This document shows positions 17,715 through 25,428 of a DNA stretch of 42,291 bases, in pieces (positions within the stretch are counted from its first letter, which is position 1; every line of letters begins with the position of its first letter). Source of the DNA: Acidobacteriaceae bacterium. Its GTDB lineage: Bacteria > Acidobacteriota > Terriglobia > Terriglobales > Acidobacteriaceae. The position numbers and the translations under genes were made by a program. The notes under the pieces are model-generated. The model saw nothing but the letters and a program-made list of their open reading frames with translations, did not search any database and was not told where the DNA came from. The stretch covers positions 1 to 42,291 of the forward strand of contig JASHPJ010000114.1 of assembly GCA_030038195.1 (NCBI GenBank), given 5' to 3'.

Positions 17715-18878
17715 TCAGGGCGCCACCGCAGCCACGCCGATGGCCTGCGTTGGGTCGGTTCCAGTGGTCGAGGTGAGGACGGAGTCCAATTGGCCGGCGG
17801 TTGTGGTGTCAAAGATGTAGGCTTCGAGATCGGGGCTGCCGCCTTCAGAGACCGCCAACACAAAGTTGGCGTTGCTGTCTTCGGCCAGGCCGCAGGGCTG
17901 AATCCCGGCAGAAACCGTACTGCTCTGGGCAAGGGTGTAGGCGCTTCCACTCGAAGTAATGGAGAATCCGGTCACGTTGCCGCTCGAACTGGCGCCTGTG
18001 CCGTTGCCAACGTATACATAGTCGCCGGAGCTGATGGGCAGGATTGCGTTGGGAGCCAGTCCGCCGCTGGCGATGGGCGAGCCGGAGATCTCGCCCAGAG
18101 AACTGTAGTTGAAGACCCGCAGGCCGCCGGTTGTGCCGCCCGAGGCCAGCGTTTCGCCAATGTAAAACAGGCGTAGCGAAGGATCCACGGCCACCGAGAG
18201 CGCCGAGCCACCGCTATTCGTGACTGCAATTACCGTGGCCGTGGAAGCCAGAGGATTGGTGTTTCCGCTAGTAAAGGGAATAACGAGCGTGCCGCCTTGA
18301 CCCGCCGCCACGAACACATTCTGATCGTCAGAAGAGATGGCAAGCTGATAAATGGTTGTAGTGGTCACCGAGTATTGCTGGGTGCCGACGGTTCCGCCCG
18401 TGTATGTGCCGGTCGAGGTGATGGGAATTGCGTCCACCTGCACGCCGCTGCCACTGGTGCCCTGAAATGCGTCCACCAGCCACGAACCCGAGGTGTCCAC
18501 CTGCAGTGCCGATGCTGGATCGGACGAGACGACGCCTCCGTTGTTGCCGATTTTGAGCGCGCCGCCGGAGCCGATGTCATAGAGATAGATGCCCGCGATG
18601 GTGCCCACGTAGAGATAACCGCCGCCTGGCGCGACGGCGAGGGCCGTAGGCGCCGCAGCCAGCGTGTAGGCACCGATCTGATTCAGTGCGCCGGAGTTAA
18701 TATCATAAGCCACGATCTGGCTGGTCTTCTCGTTGATCACGTAGAAATAGCCGCTGGAGAGCGTCGTGGTGGTGCTGCCCGAGCTGGACGAGCCGCTAGG
18801 AGCCTGCCAGAAATCACCGCATCCGGCCAAAAAGGGAGTTAGAGCCAACAACAGCCGCGCGCACTTTCCGAGCTTCAT
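17715..18878 (-). CDS. Beta-propeller (lactonase/YncE-like) lipoprotein
   Basis: From ATG 18878 the product is 387 residues. AGGAG lies six bases upstream; an in-frame GTG at 18884 abuts it and is less likely. The leader [15 protein letters not shown] contains a lipobox (LAGC). After a Ser/Gly/Thr-rich linker, repeated blades of about 45-50 residues follow: [61 protein letters not shown] and [11 protein letters not shown]. This pattern fits the seven-bladed propeller of the lactonase/YncE group. No catalytic assignment can be made from sequence alone. Such lipoproteins are common in acidobacteria. Promoter and the repeat at 18981 lie upstream. Confidence 0.75.
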   Translation of the reverse strand: MKLGKCARLLLALTPFLAGCGDFWQAPSGSSSSGSTTTTLSSGYFYVINEKTSQIVAYDINSGALNQIGAYTLAAAPTALAVAPGGGYLYVGTIAGIYLYDIGSGGALKIGNNGGVVSSDPASALQVDTSGSWLVDAFQGTSGSGVQVDAIPITSTGTYTGGTVGTQQYSVTTTTIYQLAISSDDQNVFVAAGQGGTLVIPFTSGNTNPLASTATVIAVTNSGGSALSVAVDPSLRLFYIGETLASGGTTGGLRVFNYSSLGEISGSPIASGGLAPNAILPISSGDYVYVGNGTGASSSGNVTGFSITSSGSAYTLAQSSTVSAGIQPCGLAEDSNANFVLAVSEGGSPDLEAYIFDTTTAGQLDSVLTSTTGTDPTQAIGVAAVAP

Positions 18879-19262
18879 CGTCACTCCTGGGTCAATGCCG
18901 GTCGAGGCAGAGCAAAACTGGTACAGCCGGTGCTGAAGTCTTTCCAGATTCAGCTTAACGGGAATCGATGTGCCGCCGGTCTAGTGTCCTGAGTCTGAAG
19001 TTCGTATCACCCATACGCTGTCATCCTGAGCGTAGCAAGCAGCACTCTTTGCGGCTTGCGGAGTCGAAGGTCGAAGATCCGCCGTGGCGGGACCTGCGGT
19101 TCGGGGCTTTGACTTATGCTACGAATTTCTGATTCACCACACTAGCCGCCAGTCTATTAGACGCAGTTACGCCGGCCCGCGCTCATCGCGACAAGCGCAG
19201 ACCGGTTGGCGTCATCACGAGATTCTGCTTGCCTGGTTGTGCTTGCAGGCGTCGGAGAGCCG
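18879..19262. other. Intergenic region with a MITE-like repeat
   Basis: About 380 bases between the beta-propeller lipoprotein start and the DUF2203 stop. It contains the element at 18981-19145. The remainder, 19146-19262, holds nothing I recognise. Confidence 0.55.
18981..19145. mobile_element. MITE-like element with 26-bp imperfect terminal inverted repeats
   Basis: The left end begins CTAGTGTCCTGAGTCTGAAG and the right end, reverse-complemented, begins CTAGTGTGGTGAATCAGAAA. About 21 of 26 terminal bases match, ending in TTCGTA on both. The 165-base interior includes ATCCTGAGCGTAGCAAG and GGAGTCGAAGG, which I recall as frequent intergenic repeat sequence in acidobacteria. No coding capacity is seen. 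CTAG at both extremes could be the duplicated target. Confidence 0.6.
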
Positions 19263-19703
19263 CTAATTCGGCCGGCCACTCGAGTTGGGACGGCGGCGGA
19301 AGCGGTCGTCTACCGGTTGGCGGCCCTGGAAGCCGGCCTCGACGGTATGCCAGTGCTCGATGGAGGGCTCGCCCATACGCCAGCAGAGCAATACGACCTG
19401 GTCGTCGAGCCGGCAGGGAAAATCCAGCAGCCCGGAGTCGAGGTCTTTCAGTTGCGCCCCGATCGAGTCAATCTCAGCGATGCTCTCGCGCACGCGCTTG
19501 AGGTTGGCCTCCATCTCGGCGCGCTGCCGGGCCACGTCGGTCGCATTCACCCGCATTCCACCTGAAAGATAGATGCGCTGGGCAAGCCCGGCCAGGTCCG
19601 ACTCGGTCTCCTCGGCCGAGCGCTTGTCCTCCATGGCGCGCTTGAGCAGCGACTCGAGCACGGGGAGCAGCGACTGGGCTTCCTCGAGGGTGAAAGTCTT
19701 CAT
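19263..19703 (-). CDS. DUF2203 family protein
   Basis: ATG 19703 begins MKTFTLEEAQSLLPVLESLL, the characteristic opening of DUF2203, in a 146-residue protein. A helical region follows, then LDSGLLDFPCRLDDQVVLLCWRMGEPSIEHWHTVEAGFQGRQPV, which is the conserved second half (quoted here in outline only). The frame remains open upstream to 19865, but that extension shows no family similarity and overlaps nadA. The function of DUF2203 is not known to me. The C-terminal tail is Arg- and Pro-rich. Confidence 0.8.
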   Translation of the reverse strand: MKTFTLEEAQSLLPVLESLLKRAMEDKRSAEETESDLAGLAQRIYLSGGMRVNATDVARQRAEMEANLKRVRESIAEIDSIGAQLKDLDSGLLDFPCRLDDQVVLLCWRMGEPSIEHWHTVEAGFQGRQPVDDRFRRRPNSSGRPN

Positions 19704-19854
19704 ACCAGATAACCTATACCAAAGATACTCGAAACCCGGCAGCGGAAAATGGCACAAGAGTGCAATGCTCCAGCGCCAGCGCGGCTGATTGCGCGCACCG
19801 GCGTGGAAAAGCTGCACTCGACTCGGCCAGAATGTCCTTAAGTCAACACTTTGC

Positions 19855-20976
19855 TTACACTTCAAGCATGCGGTCCAGGGCTACGCGGGCCCAGCGTTTT
19901 ATGCCGGCGCGCACCTGGATGCGGTTCACCACCCGGCCTTCGACAAGATTCTCGAGCGCCCAGGCCAGGTGCTGCGGGCTGATGCGGTACATCGTGGTGC
20001 AGAGGCAGCCGGTGGAGTCGAGCGTAATGATCTTCTTGCCCTCGGGCGCAAACCGCCGCGCCAGCCGGTTGACGAGATGAATCTCGGTGCCGATGGCAAA
20101 GGTCGTGCCCGCAGGCGCCTGCTCGACCAGCGCGATCAGACGTTCGGTCGAGCCCAGCGCATCGGCCTTCTGGCAGACTTCAAAGCGGCACTCCGGATGC
20201 ACAATGACCTGGATTCCTGGATGCTTCGTACGCGCCTCGTCCACGTGGCTGGGCAGAAAGCGCTGGTGCACGGCGCAGTGGCCCTTCCAGAGGAGAATGC
20301 GGCTGGCGGCGATGCGGTCTTTGGTTTGTCCGCCCTGGACGGCCCACGGATCCCAGGCGGCCATCTCTTCAAGCGGAATCCCCATGGCGTAGCCGGTATT
20401 GCGGCCCAGGTGCTGGTCGGGCAGGAAGAGAATGCGCCTGCCGCGGGCGAAGGCCCATTCAAACGCTGCGCGAGCGTTGGACGAGGTGCAGACCAGGCCG
20501 CCGCGCTCACCGCAAAAGGCCTTGATGGCGGCAGTCGAGTTCATGTAGGTCAGCGGGATGGTCTCGTCTGCGAGCCCCATGCGCTCCAGAACTTCCCAGC
20601 ATCCCTCCACCTGCGAAATTTCGGCCATGTCAGCCATCGAACAGCCGGCGTTCAGATCAGGCAGGATCACCTGCTGGCCGGCGCGGCCGAGCACGTCTGC
20701 GCTTTCCGCCATGAAGTGCACGCCGCAAAACACGATGTATTGTGCGCCGGTCTCCGCGGCAGCCTTGGAGAGTTTGTAGCTGTCGCCGGTAAAATCAGCG
20801 AAGCGGATGACTTCATCGCGCTGGTAGTGGTGGCCGAGCAGGATGGTCGTCGAACCCAGCGCGGCGCGGGCCCTGGCGATGCGCTCGTCCATCGAGTGGT
20901 CAGGCAGGGCAAGATAGTTTTCGAGGCTGCAACTGCTGCCGGCCTCTGTTGCCAGATCGTCAAGAACAGGAGTCAC
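19855..20976 (-). CDS. nadA: Quinolinate synthase A
   Basis: A 373-residue NadA, which condenses iminoaspartate with dihydroxyacetone phosphate to quinolinate for NAD synthesis. Visible motifs are ILLGHHYQRDEV, DFTGDSYKLSKAA, FCGVHFMAESADVL, NAGCSMADMAE, TYMNSTAAIKAF, FLPDQHLGRNT, VHPECRFEV and DSTGCLCTTMYRI. The Cys residues in NAGCSM and CLCTTM, with one more Cys in the middle region, are expected [4Fe-4S] ligands. It is encoded alone here; nadB and nadC are not in the window. The gene is divergent from tatA across a 316-base region. Confidence 0.95.
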   Translation of the reverse strand: MTPVLDDLATEAGSSCSLENYLALPDHSMDERIARARAALGSTTILLGHHYQRDEVIRFADFTGDSYKLSKAAAETGAQYIVFCGVHFMAESADVLGRAGQQVILPDLNAGCSMADMAEISQVEGCWEVLERMGLADETIPLTYMNSTAAIKAFCGERGGLVCTSSNARAAFEWAFARGRRILFLPDQHLGRNTGYAMGIPLEEMAAWDPWAVQGGQTKDRIAASRILLWKGHCAVHQRFLPSHVDEARTKHPGIQVIVHPECRFEVCQKADALGSTERLIALVEQAPAGTTFAIGTEIHLVNRLARRFAPEGKKIITLDSTGCLCTTMYRISPQHLAWALENLVEGRVVNRIQVRAGIKRWARVALDRMLEV

Positions 20977-21292
20977 GTTATTCCGCCTTCAGTCCTGCCG
21001 TTCCAGCTCCGGATACGGCGGACGGGGTTGTTGAAAGCAAACCGGCTGCAGTGGATGCACCGCTCCTGCGCTGCAAATCCCGGCGTATCCGCCGAAACTC
21101 TCGCGCTGGAACCCCATCCACGGGGTTGTTGCAGCCCTTTCACGAATGGATGCGGTGAAAAGTCCCTGGATTCCCCAAAACTCGGCCAGGCCCGAACCGA
21201 TCCATCGCTTTCATTGTAACGCAGCCCTGACAATGTCCCGATGGACGGGAGGGTTTGTGAGCGCTGCGCGCGGGCAGGTATCATGGCTCTTT
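20977..21292. other. nadA-tatA divergent intergenic region with internal repeats
   Basis: About 315 bases. ACGGGGTTGTTG occurs at 21022-21033 and again at 21120-21131. TGGATGC also recurs at a similar offset (21052, 21147). CGGATACG near 21010 and CGTATCCG near 21084 form an inverted pair. A minus-strand open frame (20973-21284) crosses all this but has no ribosome site and no recognised family. Confidence 0.45.
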
Positions 21293-21808
21293 ATGGTGAC
21301 TCCGCCGCCAATTGAGACTGCCAACCTGGGAATGGCCGACTCGCTCATCCTGATGGTGCTGGCGCTGGTCGTCTTCGGCCCGCGGCGGCTGCCGCAGATC
21401 GGCCGGCAGATCGGCAAGCTGATGTACGAGTTCCGCAAGGCGTCAAACGACTTCAAATTCCAGATGGAAGAGGAGTTGCGGAACGCCGAGGAGGCCGACC
21501 GGCGCAAGCGCGAAGAGGCGGAGCGGCAGCAGAGGCTGGCCCTGGCCGCGCAGAACGTACCTGCCGAAGCGAGCACAGAGACGCCGTCTGCGCCCGCAGC
21601 CGACTCTGCGCCGGCGAGCGAAGCTCCCTATCCGCGGATTCAGCCGCCTTCCACAGGCGAACTGGTTGCTGCGGAGCGTCCCGGCAGCGCGGCTGTACCG
21701 GTCGAGGAGCCGGTTGGGGAGCCGGCTGCCGCGGCAAATCCTGCAGAGAAAGAAGCCGCGCCCGAGGACACAAGCGCGGTGACGGAGCAAGCTGCCCATA
21801 ATGGTTGA
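21293..21808 (+). CDS. tatA: TatA/TatB-type twin-arginine translocase subunit
   Basis: From ATG 21293 the product is 171 residues: one short membrane helix (MADSLILMVLALVVFG), the hinge GPRRLPQIGRQIGKLMYEFRK and an amphipathic helix rich in Glu and Arg, then a long Ala/Pro/Glu-rich tail. The FGPRRLP hinge is diagnostic of the TatA/TatB family. Tail length is closer to TatB, and the two paralogues cannot be separated confidently here. Longer in-frame starts (21146, 21233) add sequence without family features. ATG 21332 is another possible start. The stop overlaps the tatC start by eight bases, so it forms an operon with tatC. Confidence 0.85.
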   Translation: MVTPPPIETANLGMADSLILMVLALVVFGPRRLPQIGRQIGKLMYEFRKASNDFKFQMEEELRNAEEADRRKREEAERQQRLALAAQNVPAEASTETPSAPAADSAPASEAPYPRIQPPSTGELVAAERPGSAAVPVEEPVGEPAAAANPAEKEAAPEDTSAVTEQAAHNG

Positions 21809-22592
21809 CGCCGGTGATGCGATCGACAAGGCGCGGAAAGCAGTAAGCGAACGCGCAGAGCTCCCAGGGATGAGCCTGATGGAGCATCTCGAAGAATTGC
21901 GCAAGCGCATCATCCACTCGGCTCTCTATCTCGCCCTTGGGTTTGTCACTGCGTGGATCTTCCACAACCCGATCGTGGAGTTTTTTCAGGCGCCGCTCAA
22001 TCACATCGGCAAGTCGCTGGTCTTTACGCATCCCATGGACCCGCTGAACCTCTACCTGCAGGCCTCGCTGCTTGCCGGAGCGATCCTGGCCGCGCCCTTC
22101 ATTCTCTACCAGGTGTGGCTGTTCATTGCGCCGGGGCTCTACCAGAAGGAAAAACGGTTTGTCGTTCCGTTCATGACGGCCACCGTGGGACTGTTTCTCT
22201 CCGGCGCGGCCTTTGGCTACTACTGGGTGCTGCCGGGCGCGATCAAAATCCTGGTGGTGGACTTTGGCCATAACTTCACGCCCATGGTCACCATCGAAGA
22301 CTACACCGGCTTCTTTCTCTCGGTGATTCTGGGGCTGGGCATCAGCTTCGAGATGCCGATCCTCATCTTCTTTCTGGCCATGTTTGGCATTGTCAGCCCC
22401 AGGTTCCTCTGGAAGAACATGCGCTACGCTATTCTCGCGGTCTTCCTGGTGGCCGCCATCATCACGCCGAGCCCCGATCCATGGACGATGTGTATCTACG
22501 CGGTACCCATGCTCGCGCTTTACCTGATTGGAATCGCCGTGGCGTGGTGGGTGCATCCCTCGCGCAAAAAGGCCAAAGAGGCCAAGTCATGA
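21801..22592 (+). CDS. tatC: Sec-independent translocase core subunit TatC
   Basis: A 263-residue polytopic membrane protein with the six-helix TatC plan. The N-terminal motif MSLMEHLEELRKRIIHS is the twin-arginine signal recognition region. Later motifs are PLNLYLQASLLAGAILAAPF, YQVWLFIAPGLYQKEKR and the highly conserved Phe/Glu region FEMPILIFF. The C-terminus ends in a basic cytoplasmic tail. TatC recognises folded substrates with RR signal peptides. It overlaps tatA by eight bases and the following peptidase-like gene by four (ATGA), indicating translational coupling across all three. Confidence 0.95.
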   Translation: MVDAGDAIDKARKAVSERAELPGMSLMEHLEELRKRIIHSALYLALGFVTAWIFHNPIVEFFQAPLNHIGKSLVFTHPMDPLNLYLQASLLAGAILAAPFILYQVWLFIAPGLYQKEKRFVVPFMTATVGLFLSGAAFGYYWVLPGAIKILVVDFGHNFTPMVTIEDYTGFFLSVILGLGISFEMPILIFFLAMFGIVSPRFLWKNMRYAILAVFLVAAIITPSPDPWTMCIYAVPMLALYLIGIAVAWWVHPSRKKAKEAKS

Positions 22593-23512
22593 TTCCTGCT
22601 TTTTTGCGGCCGTTCCGGCGGGTTTGCGGCAGCGCGCTTGCGGCAGCGCTCCTGCTTTTTCCGCTTGCCGCGCAGGCGCAGCACTTTGACGGCGCCAGGG
22701 CCTATGAGTACGCGCGCGCGTTTGCCGCCATCGGACCGCGCTGGCCCACCGGACCGGGGCATGTAAAGGCCGAAGAGTTCCTGCGCAGCCATTTTCTCCA
22801 CGACCGGCGCGAAGAAGACAACTTCATCGCCGATACGCCGATCGGTCCGGTGCAGATGTGCAACTTCATCGTGCGCTTCTCCGGCACCAAGCCGGGCGCG
22901 ATCGTGCTGGGTACGCACTACGAGACCAACTACCCGCTCAAAAATATCGACTTTGTCGGGGCCAACGACGGCGCTTCCACCACCGGCCTGCTCATGGCCA
23001 TTGCCGACAGGCTGCGCGAAGAGACGGTGCACGGCAAAAAGCTCGACGGCTACTCCGTCTGGCTGGTCTTCTTCGACGGAGAAGAAGCGATTCAAAGCTG
23101 GTCCAATACCGACTCGACCTACGGCAGCCGCCACCTGGCAGCGCGCTGGGGCCGCGATGGAACCCTCCGCCAGATCAAGGCGTTTATCCTCGCCGACATG
23201 ATCGGCGACAAGGATCTCGATATCCAGCGCGAGACGAACTCCACGCCGTGGCTGATCGGCCTGGTGGCGCAGGCGGCAAAGAAGTTCGGCTACGAGCGTT
23301 ACTTCTTCCAGAAAGACATGGCCGTCGAGGACGATCATCTGCCTTTCGTCGAGCGCGGCGTGCCGTCCATTGACATCATCGATCTCGACTACGGTCCCAA
23401 CAACAGCTACCATCACACCGCGCAGGACACGATGGACAAGATCAGCGCACACAGTCTCATGATCGATGGCGATGTGATTCTGGAAACCATCCGGTTAATC
23501 GATCAACGGTGA
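22589..23512 (+). CDS. Secreted M28-family glutaminyl-peptide cyclotransferase-like enzyme
   Basis: A 307-residue protein starting at the ATG that overlaps the tatC stop. An N-terminal signal peptide (RRVCGSALAAALLLFPLAAQA) predicts export. The catalytic domain resembles M28 zinc enzymes, especially animal-type glutaminyl cyclases. VLGTHYETN leads to GANDGAST with Asp127, then FFDGEEAIQSW with Glu165/Glu166, TYGSRHLAARW and NSYHHTAQDTMDKIS with His275/276. The DGEEA-x-x-x-W-x-x-x-D-S-x-YGSRHLA pattern is typical of glutaminyl cyclases rather than aminopeptidases. Such enzymes form N-terminal pyroglutamate. The RR in the leader might indicate Tat export, which would suit the coupling to tatC, but the motif is weak. 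Confidence 0.8.
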   Translation: MIPAFLRPFRRVCGSALAAALLLFPLAAQAQHFDGARAYEYARAFAAIGPRWPTGPGHVKAEEFLRSHFLHDRREEDNFIADTPIGPVQMCNFIVRFSGTKPGAIVLGTHYETNYPLKNIDFVGANDGASTTGLLMAIADRLREETVHGKKLDGYSVWLVFFDGEEAIQSWSNTDSTYGSRHLAARWGRDGTLRQIKAFILADMIGDKDLDIQRETNSTPWLIGLVAQAAKKFGYERYFFQKDMAVEDDHLPFVERGVPSIDIIDLDYGPNNSYHHTAQDTMDKISAHSLMIDGDVILETIRLIDQR

Positions 23513-23584
23513 AGACAAGGGTCGGGGGTCAGAGATCAGGGGTCAGAACATCCAGGCAGGTTGAGAAGAAATAAGGAGCGAAGA

Positions 23585-24451
23585 TTGGCACAGGCAGAGA
23601 TTGGCATTATCGGCGGCAGCGGGCTCTACTCCATGCCCGGATTTACCAATGTGCACGAAGAGCGCGTGGAGACTCCATTCGGCGATCCTTCTGACGCGTT
23701 TGTGCTGGGCGAGCTCGACGGGCGCAACGTGGCCTTCCTGGCGCGCCACGGCCGCGGCCATCGCATCCTGCCCTCGGAGCTGAACTTTCGCGCCAATCTT
23801 TACGCATTCAAAAAACTGGGCGTGGAGCGCATCCTTTCGGTATCGGCCGTGGGCTCGCTCAAGGAAGAGCACAAGCCCATGGACTTCGTGATTCCCGACC
23901 AGTTTATTGATCGCACCTTTCATCGCATCTCGACCTTCTTTGGCGAGGGCATTGTGGGCCACGTGGCTTTTGGCGACCCGGTTTGCGCGACGGTGGCGAA
24001 AGCTGCATTCGAGGCCTGCGCAACAGCCGGCGTGGCGGGCAAGCTGGGCGGCACGTACGTCTGCATGGAGGGCCCGCAGTTTTCTACCAAGGCGGAGTCG
24101 AACCTCTATCGGAGCTGGGGTGCGGATGTGATCGGCATGACCAATCTGCAGGAGGCCAAGCTCGCGCGCGAGGCCGAGATCTGCTACGCCACCGTGGCCA
24201 TGGTCACCGACTACGATTGCTGGCGCGAAGGCCACGACGCGGTGACCATCGAAGAGATTGTCGCCGTTCTGCATAAGAACGCCGACAACGCAGCCAAGGT
24301 GGTGAAGGCCGCCGTAGCCGCCATGCCGCGCGAGCGCGCCTGCGCCTGCGCATCGGCCGCGAAATATGCGGTGCTCACGCAGCCTGACGCGATTCCCAGC
24401 GCAGCAAAAGAACGGCTGAAGCTTTTGTACGGTAAATATTTCGGGTGGTAG
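23585..24451 (+). CDS. mtnP: S-methyl-5'-thioadenosine phosphorylase
   Basis: A TTG at 23585 preceded by AAGGAG with six bases of spacing is the likely start, giving 288 residues; an upstream in-frame TTG (23561) has no ribosome site. The protein opens [14 protein letters not shown], with the phosphate-binding [47 protein letters not shown] and VTDYDCW follow. The Asp in TDYDCW and the SxKAES region match methylthioadenosine phosphorylases rather than guanosine-type phosphorylases. The enzyme splits methylthioadenosine into adenine and methylthioribose-1-phosphate. It is followed by a PfkB kinase. Confidence 0.93.
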   Translation: MAQAEIGIIGGSGLYSMPGFTNVHEERVETPFGDPSDAFVLGELDGRNVAFLARHGRGHRILPSELNFRANLYAFKKLGVERILSVSAVGSLKEEHKPMDFVIPDQFIDRTFHRISTFFGEGIVGHVAFGDPVCATVAKAAFEACATAGVAGKLGGTYVCMEGPQFSTKAESNLYRSWGADVIGMTNLQEAKLAREAEICYATVAMVTDYDCWREGHDAVTIEEIVAVLHKNADNAAKVVKAAVAAMPRERACACASAAKYAVLTQPDAIPSAAKERLKLLYGKYFGW

Positions 24452-24494
24452 CAAGCAATCAGCAAAAAATAAATTCAGGACGAGAGGATTCTCT

Positions 24495-25421
24495 ATGGCA
24501 ATTACCGTAGTGGGCAGCGTGGCCTACGACTCGATTGAAACGCCTGCGGGCCGGCGCGAGCGCTGCCTGGGCGGCGCGGCCACATACTTTTCGCTGGCGG
24601 CCAGCTACTTTTGCGATGTGCGCGTGATCGCCGTCGTGGGCGAGGACTTCGGGCCGGAGCAGGAAGCCGTCTTCAAATCGCACAGCATCGACACGCGGGG
24701 CATCGAGCACACTGCGGGCAAGAGCTTTTTCTGGGAGGGCTCGTATCTTGAAAATCTCAACGAGGCCAGGACGCACAACACCGAGTTGAACGTCTTTGCC
24801 TCCTTCGAGCCCAAGATTCCCGAGGCCTATCGCGACTCCGAGTTTCTGTTCCTGGCCAACATCGATCCGGTGCTGCAGCGGCGTGTGCGCGAGCAGATGC
24901 CCGGCGTGAAGCTCGTTGCGGGCGATACGATGAACTACTGGATCAAGGACCATCGCCCTGCGCTGCTTGCAGTGCTCAAGGGCCTGGACGTGCTGCTGAT
25001 CAACGACACGGAAGCGCGCATGCTGGCAGGCGAGAGCAACCTGGTGAAGGCCGCGCGCACGGTGATGTCTTTCGGGCCGCGTTTCCTGGTAGTCAAGCAC
25101 GGCGAGTACGGCGCGACTCTCTTCCACGGTTCTGGTCCAAAAGGTAAAAGCGCGGAGCGCACCTTTCGCGCGCCGGCGCTGCCGCTTGAAGAAGTGGTCG
25201 ATCCGACGGGCGCGGGCGACAGCTTTGCCGGCGGATTCTTCGGCTATCTTGCCTCGCAAAAACAGCTTGCTCCGGGCACATTGCGGCGTGCGATGTTTTA
25301 TGGCAGCGTGATGGGCTCGTTTGCCTGCGAGCGCTTTGGCACGGAACGCCTGCAGGAGATTTCGCGTGCCGAGATCGACGAGCGATTCAACCTCTTCCGT
25401 GAGCTGACGCACCTTGACTGA
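24495..25421 (+). CDS. PfkB-family sugar/nucleoside kinase
   Basis: A 308-residue ribokinase-like protein. The N-terminal GSVAYDSIETPAG and CLGGAATYFSLAAS hold the substrate-binding GG motif. The C-terminal PfkB signature is DPTGAGDSFAGGFFGYL with the catalytic-base Asp of GAGD. NDTEARMLAGE is the second PfkB landmark. The substrate cannot be read from sequence. Because it directly follows mtnP, nucleoside salvage, for example adenosine or a methylthioribose derivative, is a reasonable guess. Its stop region overlaps the next frame or is just upstream of it, so the glycosyltransferase gene may be co-transcribed. Confidence 0.85.
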   Translation: MAITVVGSVAYDSIETPAGRRERCLGGAATYFSLAASYFCDVRVIAVVGEDFGPEQEAVFKSHSIDTRGIEHTAGKSFFWEGSYLENLNEARTHNTELNVFASFEPKIPEAYRDSEFLFLANIDPVLQRRVREQMPGVKLVAGDTMNYWIKDHRPALLAVLKGLDVLLINDTEARMLAGESNLVKAARTVMSFGPRFLVVKHGEYGATLFHGSGPKGKSAERTFRAPALPLEEVVDPTGAGDSFAGGFFGYLASQKQLAPGTLRRAMFYGSVMGSFACERFGTERLQEISRAEIDERFNLFRELTHLD

Positions 25422-25428
25422 GAACCAC

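Noticed and set aside
19752..19768. TGGCAC followed by TGCAA on the plus strand near 19750
   Set aside because: Spacing is one base too short for sigma-54, and no plus-strand gene follows.
20973..21284. Minus-strand frame of 103 codons upstream of nadA
   Set aside because: No ribosome site, no recognised family, and it crosses the repeated motifs; treated as intergenic repeat sequence.
23521..23550. Direct repeat GGGGTCAG between the cyclase-like gene and mtnP
   Set aside because: Very short two-copy repeat with no symmetry; likely chance or a decayed repeat, with no function to propose.
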